The notes below the pieces were generated by a model that ran no database searches, was not told the DNA's origin, and worked only from the letters and a program-made list of their open reading frames with translations. The translations under genes were made by a program, and so were the position numbers. Shown piece after piece: positions 9,181 to 18,055 of a stretch of 27,747 nucleotides of DNA (position 1 is its first letter; every line of letters starts with the position of its first letter). Source of the stretch: JBKDZR01 sp047971485 (lineage in GTDB: Bacteria > Pseudomonadota > Alphaproteobacteria > Rhodobacterales > Rhodobacteraceae); NCBI GenBank assembly GCA_047971485.1, contig JBKDZR010000051.1:1-27747 (forward strand). The letters are read 5' to 3'.

Positions 9181-10518
9181 TTGGAACGGTCGGATACCGC
9201 CGTCAAGGACGGCTTTCTATCGCGCTGCTTCGCGGAAAAGCGCATCTTCGTCAAGTCGGACACCGGAACGCGGCTGGTGCGCGTCGGCACCGGCCCGCAA
9301 ATTGCCGGGCTTCTGGGGGGCAGCGCCCTGCTGGCCTGGGCCGTCTTCGCCACGGCCTTTGTCGTCATCGACATGGCCGGCAGTGGCCGGGCAAGCCATG
9401 CCGCCGACCGCAAGGAGGTGCTCTACGAAGAACGGCTGACCGATCTGGCCCGCCAGCGCGACGATCACGAGGCCGCCGCCGCCGAAGCCCAGATGCAGTT
9501 CGCCGCCGCGCTGAACGATCTGTCGCGCCTGCAGGACGAACTGTTTCGCGCCAAGCTGGAGATCAAGGAAAAGGATAGCAGCCGCGATGTGCTGCGCACC
9601 CTTCTCAAACACGCCACCGCCGAACGCACCGTCCTGACCGAACGGCTGGCCGCCATCGAAAGCGACGATGCCGCCCAGGATGCCAACGCCCTGTCCCACG
9701 ATCTGGACGTCGCCCTGGCCAGCCTGGACTTCATGACCGGCGCCCTGTCACGCACTGCCCGCGACCGTGACGGGCTGATGGCCGAACAACAAACCACAGA
9801 TCAGCGGATCCGGGACCTGGAAGATACGCTGCTGCTGAACCAACAGGCCAATGAACGGATCTTCACCCAGCTTGAAGACGCTGTGACGCTGTCGATGGAT
9901 CCCCTGGGCAAGCTGCTGGAATCCGCCGGGCTGTCCCCGGACCAGGTGATCGGACAGATGCGGCGGCGCTATTCCGGCCAAGGCGGGCCGCTGATGCCGA
10001 TTTCGCTGTCCACCAAAGGCTCTCCCGAGCTGGATGCCGACAGCCAGCGCGCCAATGTCATTCTGGCCAATCTGGATGAACTGAACCTCTATCGCATGGC
10101 CCTGGAAAAGCTGCCTTTCGCCACCCCCGTTCCCAGCGCGACACGCATGACATCGCTTTTCGGCTATCGCCGAGATCCGATCAATGGCGGGCGGCGGCTG
10201 CATTCGGGACTGGATTGGGCGGGCAGCTATGGCACGACGATCAAGGCCACCGCCGATGGCGTTGTCACCCGTGCGGGCTGGATGAGCGGCTATGGCCGCA
10301 TTGTCGAGGTCCAGCATGAATTCGGCATCACCACCCGCTATGCCCATTTGTCCAAAATCAATGTGAAGAAAGGGCAAAGGGTCTCGCGCGGGGATAAGAT
10401 CGGTGCTATGGGGAATTCTGGTCGGTCTACCGGAACGCATCTGCACTATGAGGTGCGTGTTGATGGAACACCGGTCAATCCGCTGACGTATATCAAGGCT
10501 GCACGCGATGTTCTCTAA
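9181..10518 (+). CDS. M23 family peptidase with DUF5930-type N-terminus
   Basis: A predicted 445-residue, membrane-anchored peptidoglycan endopeptidase. The N-terminal segment (residues ~13-35, FLSRCFAEKRIFVKSD...) resembles the DUF5930 domain found on Rhodobacteraceae M23 proteins. One membrane segment follows (~41-66), then a charged coiled coil (~75-225), then the LytM/M23 domain (~325-440). All expected active-site residues are present: His341 and Asp345 (HSGLD), His389 (YAHLSK) and His420/His422 (HLH). The enzyme is therefore probably active in the periplasm. The start is TTG at 9181; a stop lies upstream in frame at 9127 and no ATG precedes the membrane segment. The last 11 nt overlap the bactofilin gene, implying co-translation and a shared task in cell-wall shape. 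Confidence 0.92.
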   Translation: MERSDTAVKDGFLSRCFAEKRIFVKSDTGTRLVRVGTGPQIAGLLGGSALLAWAVFATAFVVIDMAGSGRASHAADRKEVLYEERLTDLARQRDDHEAAAAEAQMQFAAALNDLSRLQDELFRAKLEIKEKDSSRDVLRTLLKHATAERTVLTERLAAIESDDAAQDANALSHDLDVALASLDFMTGALSRTARDRDGLMAEQQTTDQRIRDLEDTLLLNQQANERIFTQLEDAVTLSMDPLGKLLESAGLSPDQVIGQMRRRYSGQGGPLMPISLSTKGSPELDADSQRANVILANLDELNLYRMALEKLPFATPVPSATRMTSLFGYRRDPINGGRRLHSGLDWAGSYGTTIKATADGVVTRAGWMSGYGRIVEVQHEFGITTRYAHLSKINVKKGQRVSRGDKIGAMGNSGRSTGTHLHYEVRVDGTPVNPLTYIKAARDVL

Positions 10519-11005
10519 GTCCAGGCCCCCTGAAAGCGGGGCGAAGGGCGAAGGCGAAAAGCCGGTGGTGACGGAACCCCGCACCCCCGATGCGATTGCC
10601 CCCGCCCCCTCCCCGAAACCGAAACCGCCCGCATCGGTCCTGTCCAGTGACCTGACGATCACGGGCAACATCCGCACCTCGGGTGACATTCAGGTCGAAG
10701 GCAAGATCGACGGCGACATCCGCGCCCATCTGCTGACCGTGGGCGAAACCGCCACTGTCAGCGGTGAAATCGTCGCTGACGACATCGTGGTGAATGGCCA
10801 TGTCATCGGCCGTGTGCGTGGCCTGAAGGTCCGGCTGACCTCGACCGCGCGGGTGGAAGGCGACATCATCCACAAGACCATCGCGATCGAAAGCGGCGCC
10901 CATTTCGAAGGCTCCGTGCAGCGCCAGGAAGATCCGCTGCAATCCAGCACGCCCAAGCAAATCACCCAAAAGCCGGCCAGCAGCAACCAAGGCGGGCCCG
11001 CCTGA
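10508..11005 (+). CDS. Bactofilin family polymer-forming protein
   Basis: 165 residues: a Pro-rich disordered N-terminus (~1-40), a bactofilin (DUF583) beta-helix core (~45-145, with repeated hydrophobic-Gly spacing such as GDIQVEGKIDGDIRA and VSGEIVADDIVVNGHVIG) and a Gln/Ser-rich tail. Bactofilins assemble nucleotide-independent filaments on the inner membrane and position cell-wall enzymes. The gene starts inside the end of the M23 peptidase gene (11-nt overlap). This matches the known pairing of bactofilins with M23 endopeptidases such as LmdC. A strong terminator follows 24 nt after the stop, so the two genes form a discrete transcription unit. Confidence 0.95.
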   Translation: MFSKSRPPESGAKGEGEKPVVTEPRTPDAIAPAPSPKPKPPASVLSSDLTITGNIRTSGDIQVEGKIDGDIRAHLLTVGETATVSGEIVADDIVVNGHVIGRVRGLKVRLTSTARVEGDIIHKTIAIESGAHFEGSVQRQEDPLQSSTPKQITQKPASSNQGGPA

Positions 11006-11029
11006 CCCCATCAGGCCCGTGACAAATCC

Positions 11030-11064
11030 AATCCGGGAAACGGTTATCCGTTTCCCGGATTTTT
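11030..11064 (+). terminator. Rho-independent terminator of the M23-bactofilin operon
   Basis: A perfect 14-bp stem (AATCCGGGAAACGG paired with CCGTTTCCCGGATT), TTAT loop, then a TTTT run. It starts 24 nt after the bactofilin stop codon. This is the strongest terminator in the window. Confidence 0.92.
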
Positions 11065-11150
11065 CATGTCGAACAGGGTTCGCCCGCTCTTAGAGAGTTT
11101 CCGGAAAAGGATGACTTATACCAAGGGCCCTAAGGATTGATCGCTTGCGA

Positions 11151-11395
11151 CAGTCGGCTTTGCGGACAAAGCGGCCGTTGCCATCCGCAGAGCCAGCCGC
11201 GCCAGCGCCGGACCGGGGGCTAGCGCACCCACCTTGTGATCAGCGCGGTTTATGGTGGCCGTGGTAGCGTGACCTCAGAGCGTGGGGATAACGGTGGCCG
11301 AGCGCCAGACCGGTGGGCCGCCCCAGTGATGGCGCGGCGCCCGTTCCGGGCTTGTCCCGCGCCGGGAGGGGCAGCGTCAACAAGGCCTCAAAGCG
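11151..11395 (+). repeat. Dispersed intergenic repeat, copy B
   Basis: Begins AGTCGGCTTTGCGGACAAAG, as in copy A, and continues CGGCCGTTGCC. The central core at 11241-11276 (CGGTTTATGGTGGCCGTGG, then TAGCGTGACCTCA) matches the cores of A and C. The right part (GGGCTTGTCCCGCGCCG) resembles copy C (GGGCTTGATTCCGCGCCG), and the end GGCCTCAAAGC matches copy A. It carries internal differences, including GGACCGGGGGCTAGCGCACC in place of the segment that A and C share. Confidence 0.8.
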
Positions 11396-11551
11396 GTCAT
11401 TTTCCAAAGCCATTGATATTACCTGAAACGCTATAGGGTGTTGATTTTACCTATTTTTGATCAAAAAAGTACATCGCCTTTTTCTTCAAATACTTTGAGA
11501 CGTGACCCGTTCATCCACGATCACGCCCCGCCATGCCGCATGTCCCGGACG

Positions 11552-11575
11552 CCCAAAACCGTACCCTGTTTTGGG
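11552..11575 (-). terminator. Possible terminator after prfB
   Basis: Perfect 8-bp stem CCCAAAAC/GTTTTGGG with an 8-nt loop, starting about 10 nt beyond the prfB stop codon on the minus strand. No T-run follows directly, so it may be a weak or Rho-assisted terminator or a 3' stabilising hairpin. Confidence 0.4.
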
Positions 11576-11585
11576 GAATAGTGCT

Positions 11586-12713
11586 TCAGCCCTCGGCCTG
11601 TGCCTCAGCCCGGCTTTTGCCGCTGACCTCCAGCGCCAGGGTAGCGGCCATGAAGGCATCCAGATCCCCGTCCAGCACCCCCTGGGTGTCCGAGGTTTCC
11701 ACGCTTGTGCGCAGATCCTTGACCATCTGGTAGGGCTGCAACACATAGGATCGGATCTGGTTGCCCCAACCGGCATCGCCCTTGGCATCATGGGCTTCCT
11801 GAATGGATGCCGTGCGTCGTTCCAGTTCCATCTGATAAAGCCGTGATTTCAGCGCCTTCATGGCAATATCGCGGTTCTGATGCTGGGATTTCTCCGAACT
11901 GGTCACAACGATCCCGGTGGGGTGGTGGGTGATCCGCACCGCTGAATCGGTGGTGTTCACATGCTGCCCACCCGCGCCCGAGGACCGGTAGGTATCAATG
12001 CGGATATCAGCCGGGTTGACCTCGATCTCGATGTTGTCATCGACCACCGGATAAACCCAGACCGAACTGAACGAGGTATGCCGCCGCGCCGCGCTGTCAT
12101 AAGGCGAAATGCGCACCAGCCGGTGCACGCCGGATTCGGATTTCAACCAGCCATAGGCATTGTGGCCGCTGATCTTGTAGGTTGCCGATTTGATCCCGGC
12201 CTCTTCACCCGCGCTTTCCGATTGCAATTCAACCGTATAGCCGTGCTGCTCGGCCCAACGCACATACATCCGCGCCAGCATCGACGCCCAGTCACAGCTT
12301 TCGGTCCCGCCCGCGCCGGAATTGATTTCCAGGAAGGTGTCGTTGGCGTCGGCCTCGCCGTCCAGCAGGGCCTCGATTTCCTTCTGTGCGGCCTTTTCGG
12401 CCAGGGCCTTGATCGCGCCCTCGGCCTCGGTGACCACCTCGGCATCGTCTTCGGCCTCGCCCAGTTCGATCAGTTCGATATTGTCGGCCAGATCCTGCTT
12501 GATGCCACTGTAGGTTTCCATCGCATCCACCAGCATCTGGCGATCGCGCATCAGTTTCTGGGCCTTGGCCGGATCGTCCCACAGGTCCGGGGCCTCGACC
12601 AGGGCATTAAATTCCTCCAGCCGGTGACCGGCGGTTTCCCAGTTCAGCCGCTGGGCCAGAAGGGCCAGGGATTTCTCGACCGCCGCGACGGTGTTTTGAA
12701 TTTCTGCGCGCAT
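11586..12713 (-). CDS. prfB: Peptide chain release factor 2
   Basis: A 375-residue class I release factor that reads UGA and UAA on the ribosome and triggers peptide release. The GGQ catalytic motif is at residues 248-250 (SSGAGGQHVNTT). The stop-codon recognition tripeptide is at 203-205 and reads SPY (SPYDSAARRHTSF) rather than the SPF of E. coli RF2. The frame is continuous from ATG to its own UGA stop, so the programmed +1 frameshift found in E. coli prfB is absent, as in many alphaproteobacteria. The gene follows the PBP1A gene on the same strand (124-bp gap), so the two may share a transcript. Identification is certain. Confidence 0.98.
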   Translation of the reverse strand: MRAEIQNTVAAVEKSLALLAQRLNWETAGHRLEEFNALVEAPDLWDDPAKAQKLMRDRQMLVDAMETYSGIKQDLADNIELIELGEAEDDAEVVTEAEGAIKALAEKAAQKEIEALLDGEADANDTFLEINSGAGGTESCDWASMLARMYVRWAEQHGYTVELQSESAGEEAGIKSATYKISGHNAYGWLKSESGVHRLVRISPYDSAARRHTSFSSVWVYPVVDDNIEIEVNPADIRIDTYRSSGAGGQHVNTTDSAVRITHHPTGIVVTSSEKSQHQNRDIAMKALKSRLYQMELERRTASIQEAHDAKGDAGWGNQIRSYVLQPYQMVKDLRTSVETSDTQGVLDGDLDAFMAATLALEVSGKSRAEAQAEG

Positions 12714-12837
12714 GGGCTCGGCGTCTCTCGTTTCGCTGCCACCGGTTCGGATCCGGGATCAGTCCTTGTGTATAAGCAGCACGCCGAGGCGCGGCAAGGC
12801 GAGGGCACACTTCAGTTCAACATTCGACCGGGCCCAG

Positions 12838-15369
12838 TCAGTACTGCCCACCGGAGCTGATCGTGCCAAATGTAGATTTCTCGCTGGGAATGGATCTGAC
12901 TTCGCCCGTCGAGGTGGTGATCTCCGCCGCCCCGCCCAGTACTTCGGAACGGCTGAACAGCGGCAAATCGGCACCCATGGCGAAACCGCCATCGACCACC
13001 GCCGCCATGCCGAACAACGGATCCTGACCCAGCCGGAAATATTCCGCCACCACATTCGCGCCAGAGGCATCGTTGGGCAGGCGCGCGCCGGTCACCCGGT
13101 CGATCTTGATGAAATAACCGCCCGGGGGCACCTGAAACGAGCCGCCGCCATGGGTCTTGACCGCCTCTTGCATGAACTCCTGGAAGACCGGCGCACAGGT
13201 CCCCCCGCCCGAAACCCGGCCCATGCTGCGCGGCCGGTCATAGCCGATATAGCAGCCCGCCACGATATTCGAGGTGAAGCCGACGAACCACACGTCCTTT
13301 TCGTCATTGGTCGTCCCGGTCTTGCCCGCAGCCGGCACTGGCAGGTTCACCGCCCGCGCCGCCGTGCCGCGCTGAACCACGCCTTCCAGCATCGACGTCA
13401 GCTGATAGGCGGTGATCGCATCCATCACCCGTTCATTATGGGAAACGATCTGCGGGCTTTGCCCGGCCGGCACCAGCAGACTGCCGCAATCGGTGCAATC
13501 GCGGGCGTCATGGCGATAGATGGTCCGGCCAAAACGGTCCTGCACCCGGTCAACCAGGGTCGGTTCCACCCGCTCGCCGCCATTGGCGAACATCGCATAG
13601 GCAGCCACCATCCGGTAGAGCGTGGTTTCCTCGGACCCCAACGCATTGGCCAGGAAGGGGCGCATGTTGTCATAGACGCCGAAACGTTCGGCATAATCGG
13701 CCACCACATCCATGCCCACCGCCTGGGCCAGACGAATGGTCATCAGGTTACGAGACTGTTCGATCCCGGTGCGCAGGGGCGTGGGGCCGTAGAACTTGTT
13801 GGAATAGTTCTTGGGGCGCCAGATCTCACCACCGATATTCACCTCGATCGGGGCATCGACGACAATGGTGGACGGCGTATAGCCGTTATCCAGCGCGGCA
13901 GCATAGACGAAGGGCTTGAAGGACGATCCCGGCTGGCGCGTGGCCTGGGTCGCGCGGTTGAAGACCGAATGCTGGTAGGAAAACCCCCCCTGCATGGCGA
14001 TGACCCGGCCGGAATTGACATCCATGGCCATGAATGCGCCCTGGACCTCGGGGATCTGGCGCAGGGAATAATGGCTGATCTCTCCGGCATCGTTGCGCAC
14101 GGGATGAACATGGATCACGTCTCCCCGGGCCAGCAGATCAGCCGGCCGCCGGGCCCGGGCCCGGCCTCGACGGGCGGCCCAGGTCACATCGCTGGCCGGG
14201 ATGATCCCCTCTTCGGGGAGGTCACCGCCCTCATCCAGCCCGATACGAGCCGTGTCGCCCTCGGTGGACAGGACCACGGCGACGGTCCAGCCCTCGATAT
14301 CGCGGGCCACGCCAGATGCCGCCAAGGCCGCGCGCCAACTGGCGGCATCGGCCAGGGCTTCATCGGGCAGGGTCAGGCCTGTACCGCGCCAGATGCCAGT
14401 ACCGCGATCGTATTTCTCCAGTGCATTGCGCAGCGCTCGGGCCGCCTGATCCTGCAGATCCGGATCGACGGTGGCGCGCACGCTGTAGCCGCCAGTGAAG
14501 AAATCCTCTTCGCCAATCACCCGGCCGATCTGGCGACGGATCTCATCGGTGAAATAGCCACGTGGCGGCAAAGTCCGGCGGAAACTGTCGTAATCCCCGT
14601 TCTGCACACTGCGCAATGGCGCGGCGGCGGCGCTGCGATAGGCCTCTTCGGTCAGGTAACCGTTCTCGAACATCTCGCGCAGAACGAAATTGCGCCGACC
14701 CACCGCGCGGTCCATGGCCGTCACCGGATGATAGGTCGACGGCGCCTTGGGCACAGCGGCCAGATAAGCGGCCTCTTCGGGCAACAGTTCCGACAGGGAC
14801 TTGTTGAAATAGGTCTGCGCCGCAGCGGCCACCCCATAGCTGTTCTGGCCCAGGAAAATCTCGTTGAGATACAGTTCCAGGATCTTGTCCTTGGACATGG
14901 CATGTTCGACCCGGGCGGCCAGGATGACCTCCTTGATCTTGCGCTCGGCCGTGCGATCCGAAGACAGAAGGAAGTTCTTCATCACCTGCTGAGTGATGGT
15001 CGAGGCCCCACGCAGCCCGCCGCCCTGGGCCATATCGGCCGCCGCCGCGATCATCCCCATCGGGTCATAGCCCTTGTGGACATAGAAATTCTTGTCCTCG
15101 GCCGAAATGAACGCCTGCTTGACCAGATCGGGGATATCCTGGCTGGGCACGAACAGGCGGCGTTCGCGGGCGAATTCGTCGATCAGTTCCCCTTCAGAGG
15201 AATAGACCCGGCTGATCGTGGCCGGCGTGTATTGCGACAGCAGTTCGTAATCCGGCAGATCCCGGCCATACATCCAGAAGATCGCACCAACGATCAACCC
15301 GGCCAGCACCGCGCCAATGGTGAGAAAGCTGAAGATCGCACCGAAGAAACCAAGGATGAAACGCAGCAA
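12838..15369 (-). CDS. mrcA: Penicillin-binding protein 1A (class A PBP)
   Basis: An 843-residue bifunctional peptidoglycan synthase: glycan polymerisation plus peptide cross-linking, anchored in the inner membrane. The order is: N-terminal membrane segment (~5-34); GT51 glycosyltransferase with catalytic Glu91 in EDKNFYVHKG and the RGASTITQQ motif; an OB-like insertion; and a transpeptidase with catalytic Ser482 in SSFK (Lys485), SRN at 539-541 and KTGTT at 683. All motifs are intact, so both activities are expected. Length is normal for alphaproteobacterial PBP1A. A 931-residue open frame on the opposite strand across this gene is an artefact of GC-rich codon use. Confidence 0.97.
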   Translation of the reverse strand: MLRFILGFFGAIFSFLTIGAVLAGLIVGAIFWMYGRDLPDYELLSQYTPATISRVYSSEGELIDEFARERRLFVPSQDIPDLVKQAFISAEDKNFYVHKGYDPMGMIAAAADMAQGGGLRGASTITQQVMKNFLLSSDRTAERKIKEVILAARVEHAMSKDKILELYLNEIFLGQNSYGVAAAAQTYFNKSLSELLPEEAAYLAAVPKAPSTYHPVTAMDRAVGRRNFVLREMFENGYLTEEAYRSAAAAPLRSVQNGDYDSFRRTLPPRGYFTDEIRRQIGRVIGEEDFFTGGYSVRATVDPDLQDQAARALRNALEKYDRGTGIWRGTGLTLPDEALADAASWRAALAASGVARDIEGWTVAVVLSTEGDTARIGLDEGGDLPEEGIIPASDVTWAARRGRARARRPADLLARGDVIHVHPVRNDAGEISHYSLRQIPEVQGAFMAMDVNSGRVIAMQGGFSYQHSVFNRATQATRQPGSSFKPFVYAAALDNGYTPSTIVVDAPIEVNIGGEIWRPKNYSNKFYGPTPLRTGIEQSRNLMTIRLAQAVGMDVVADYAERFGVYDNMRPFLANALGSEETTLYRMVAAYAMFANGGERVEPTLVDRVQDRFGRTIYRHDARDCTDCGSLLVPAGQSPQIVSHNERVMDAITAYQLTSMLEGVVQRGTAARAVNLPVPAAGKTGTTNDEKDVWFVGFTSNIVAGCYIGYDRPRSMGRVSGGGTCAPVFQEFMQEAVKTHGGGSFQVPPGGYFIKIDRVTGARLPNDASGANVVAEYFRLGQDPLFGMAAVVDGGFAMGADLPLFSRSEVLGGAAEITTSTGEVRSIPSEKSTFGTISSGGQY

Positions 15370-15403
15370 AGGGAAACCTCGGATAGGGATACTCTGTCTA
15401 TAG

Positions 15404-15421
15404 CCCGCCCCCGAAGGCGGG
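15404..15421 (-). terminator. Possible weak terminator between the aminotransferase and PBP1A genes
   Basis: A 6-bp GC stem (CCCGCC/GGCGGG) closes a 6-nt loop within the 92-bp gap after the aminotransferase stop. No T-run follows on the minus strand, so it may simply be a stable RNA hairpin. Confidence 0.25.
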
Positions 15422-15461
15422 TAAAATCACAAACGCCAACAGCTGTAACAGCCGGGCCAGG

Positions 15462-16646
15462 TCAGCCGGAGATCGCCGATGACGTGGCCCGGGCCTTGGC
15501 CAGATAGCCCGCGCGTTCCATGAACCGGGCCAGACGCGCCAGGCCCTCGACGATATCCGCCGTTGTCCGGGCATAGGAAAACCGCACCGTGCCCCCGCCC
15601 CGCACCGGATCGAAATCCAGCCCCGGGGTGATCGCCACACCGGCCTCGTCCAGCACCTGCTGGCAGAACCCCAGGCTGTCATCGGTCAGATGGGACACGT
15701 CGGCATAGATGTAAAAGGCCCCATCGGGTGGCGACAGCCGGTCGAACCCGGCCTGCGGCAGGCCGGTCAGCATCAGGCAACGATTCTCGGCATAGACAGC
15801 GCGGTTGGCCTCGGGTTCGGCGATGTCTTCCAACACGCCCAGGGCCGCAACCTGGGCGGCATGGGGCGGACAGATGAACATGTTCTGGGCCAGACGTTCC
15901 ACGGTGCGGATGTGATCCTCGGGCACCACCATCCAGCCCAGCCGCCAACCGGTCATCGAGAAATACTTGGAAAAAGAGTTGATCACATAGACCTGATCCG
16001 AAATCTCCAGGGCAGAAACCGCCCGATCCCCGTAATGCAGCCCATGATAAATCTCATCCGAGACAAGGGCCGTGCCGCTGGCCGCGCAGGCCTTGATCAG
16101 CGCGGACAGATCCTTGCGGTCCATAATCGCCCCGGTCGGGTTGTTGGGCGAGGCGACAATCAGCCCGTCCAGCCCGGTGGGCAGATCACCCGGCGCCAGG
16201 CGATGGCCAGCCTCGGCCCGGGTCGGCACGCCCACCGCCCGCAGATCCAGCGCCCCCAGGATCTGCCGATAGGACGGATAGCCCGGTTCGGTCAGCCCCA
16301 CCCGAGCGCCCGTGTCAAACAGCGCGGTAAAGGCCAGCAAAAACGCCCCCGAGGATCCCGGCGTCACGATCACCCGGCGCGGATCCAGATCCACCCCGTA
16401 CCAACGCCGGTAAAGCGCGGCGATCCCCTCGCGCAGCGCGGGCAGACCAAGCGCCACCGTATACCCCAGCGCATCGGTTTCAAGCGCCGCGGCCAGGGCC
16501 TTGCGCGCGGTGGCCGGGGCCGGGGTGCCGGGTTGCCCCACCTCCATATGGATGATGGACCGGCCCGCTGCTTCGGCCGCCGCTGCCGCCTGCATCACGT
16601 CCATCACGATGAAGGGATCGACCTGACTGCGCCTTGATGTTTTCAT
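15462..16646 (-). CDS. Class I/II pyridoxal-phosphate aminotransferase
   Basis: A 394-residue fold-type I aminotransferase. The Schiff-base lysine is Lys227 in SFSKYFSMTGWRLGW. Other family marks are the SPNNPTG motif, SDEIYHGLHYG and the C-terminal arginine block VRFSYA. The substrate cannot be told from sequence alone; the AspC/AlaT-like group is the closest fit. The start at 16646 (MKTSRRSQVD) has GGGAG a few nt upstream; the open frame extends 12 codons further without support. It is divergent from the M48 protease gene, with only about 45 bp between start codons, so overlapping promoters are expected. Confidence 0.93.
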   Translation of the reverse strand: MKTSRRSQVDPFIVMDVMQAAAAAEAAGRSIIHMEVGQPGTPAPATARKALAAALETDALGYTVALGLPALREGIAALYRRWYGVDLDPRRVIVTPGSSGAFLLAFTALFDTGARVGLTEPGYPSYRQILGALDLRAVGVPTRAEAGHRLAPGDLPTGLDGLIVASPNNPTGAIMDRKDLSALIKACAASGTALVSDEIYHGLHYGDRAVSALEISDQVYVINSFSKYFSMTGWRLGWMVVPEDHIRTVERLAQNMFICPPHAAQVAALGVLEDIAEPEANRAVYAENRCLMLTGLPQAGFDRLSPPDGAFYIYADVSHLTDDSLGFCQQVLDEAGVAITPGLDFDPVRGGGTVRFSYARTTADIVEGLARLARFMERAGYLAKARATSSAISG

Positions 16647-16691
16647 CGAACTCTCCCACACAGGGTGCATGCTGCCTGCCACCGCAAACCC

Positions 16692-18053
16692 ATGAGGTCA
16701 ATGGCGTCCCGTTTCGCACCCGCCGTCCTGCGGCGGCTTGGTCTGGCCCTTGCCCTGATGCTGGCCGGGACCGTGCCGGCAATGGCACAATCCCTGTTGC
16801 GCGATGCGGGGATGGAGCACGGGCTGAACCTGATCGCCCGGCCGATCCTGGTGGCCGCCGGGCTGCCCTCGCGGTCGACCCGGGTGCTGATCGTCAACGA
16901 TCCGTCGCTGAATGCCTTTGTCGTCGACAGCCGGACGATCTTTATCCATTCCGGGCTGTTCCTGCGCCTGCGCTCGGCGGCGCAGCTTCAGGCGGTCATC
17001 GCCCATGAAGTCGCCCATATCGCCAATGGCCATTTCGCCCGCCGGCGGATGAACGCCGCCTCCTCGCGCACGGTGACCGGCCTTGGCGTGCTGATGGGAC
17101 TGGCAGTGGGCGTGGCAGCGGACAATCCCGGGATCGGGGCGGGGCTGATCGCGGGCACGGCCGGATCCGCGCGCGGGGTCTTCATGGGCCATACCCGCGC
17201 CGAAGAGACCGCGGCCGATCGATCCGGCATGCGCTATCTGGCCGCAGCCGGAATCGACCCTGGTGCGATGCGCGGTGTGCTGGACCTGTTTGCCCTCCAT
17301 GAGGACCTGAACTTTTCCCCCCGTCCCTCTACCGGCCAAAGCCATCCGCTGACCACCGAACGAATCCGCGCCGCCGAGGAATTCCTGTCTCTCCTGTCCG
17401 TCAAGCCAACCAACCAGGCCACGGCCGACTACTGGTTCGCCCGGGCCCAGGGCAAGCTGGGCGCCTATCTGCGCCCGCCCCGCGACACGCTGGCCCACGC
17501 GCCCCGGACGCGCGACGACGATGCCGCGATCATCAGCCGCGCCATGGCCTATTTCCGCATCCCCGATCTGGCCGCCGCCCGACGTGAAATGGCCATCCTG
17601 CTGGATCGCCTGCCCGAGGATGCCTACGTTCAGGAACTGGCCGGCTGGTTCGAGATCGAGAACGGCAATGCCCCGGCCGCCCTGCCCTATCTGGCCCGGG
17701 CCAGTGACCTGGCCCCCGACGAGCCGCTGATCCTGGCTGGCTATGGGCGGGCCCTGCTGGCCCTGGACACACCCGAGGGCAACCGCAAGGCGCTGGATAC
17801 GCTGGAAACCGCCCGCGCGCGCGACCCGGCCGACGGACGGCTGTTGCGCGACCTGTCTGTCGCCTATGCTCGGGCCGGAAATGACGGTATGGCGGCCTTG
17901 TCCACCGCCGAACGCTATGCCTTGGCCGGACGCCTGAACGACGCCGGGATCCATGCCGGCCGCGCCTTGGGCCTGCTGCCCGTCGGATCGCCGGGATGGG
18001 CCCGCGCCGAAGATATCAAACAGGCGGCCAAGACCGTCGAAAAACGGAGATAA
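16692..18053 (+). CDS. M48 family metalloprotease with TPR-like C-terminus (BepA-like)
   Basis: A 453-residue periplasmic zinc protease. Signal peptide ~1-32 (ending VPAMA before QS), then an M48 domain with the zinc motif HEVAH at residues 105-109 and the third ligand Glu172 in ETAAD. The C-terminal half is helical and repetitive, as in TPR domains. The architecture matches BepA/YfgC, which performs quality control of outer-membrane proteins; that role is inferred. The ATG at 16701 is an alternative start, with GAGG just upstream and three residues shorter; the signal peptide survives either way. Two bases separate its stop from the DsbA-like gene, so the two are almost certainly co-transcribed. 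Confidence 0.93.
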   Translation: MRSMASRFAPAVLRRLGLALALMLAGTVPAMAQSLLRDAGMEHGLNLIARPILVAAGLPSRSTRVLIVNDPSLNAFVVDSRTIFIHSGLFLRLRSAAQLQAVIAHEVAHIANGHFARRRMNAASSRTVTGLGVLMGLAVGVAADNPGIGAGLIAGTAGSARGVFMGHTRAEETAADRSGMRYLAAAGIDPGAMRGVLDLFALHEDLNFSPRPSTGQSHPLTTERIRAAEEFLSLLSVKPTNQATADYWFARAQGKLGAYLRPPRDTLAHAPRTRDDDAAIISRAMAYFRIPDLAAARREMAILLDRLPEDAYVQELAGWFEIENGNAPAALPYLARASDLAPDEPLILAGYGRALLALDTPEGNRKALDTLETARARDPADGRLLRDLSVAYARAGNDGMAALSTAERYALAGRLNDAGIHAGRALGLLPVGSPGWARAEDIKQAAKTVEKRR

Positions 18054-18055
18054 CC

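Larger units (their letters stand above)
11065..11585. other. Intergenic gap with repeat copy B and an AT-rich tail
   Basis: The gap separates the bactofilin terminator from the convergent prfB stop. It holds repeat copy B (11151-11395). A stretch of conspicuously lower GC follows (about 11396-11500) with the perfect palindrome TTTTTGATCAAAAA at 11454-11467. A hairpin next to prfB lies at 11552-11575. No protein-coding frame is convincing. Confidence 0.6.

Noticed and set aside
11236..11436. A 66-codon open frame in repeat copy B
   Set aside because: It lies wholly in non-coding repeat DNA and is not conserved between copies.
12712..15507. A 931-codon open frame on the plus strand opposite the PBP1A gene
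   Set aside because: It is antisense to a gene with all catalytic motifs intact, and its composition (His, Arg, Gly and Gln rich) is typical of high-GC shadow frames.
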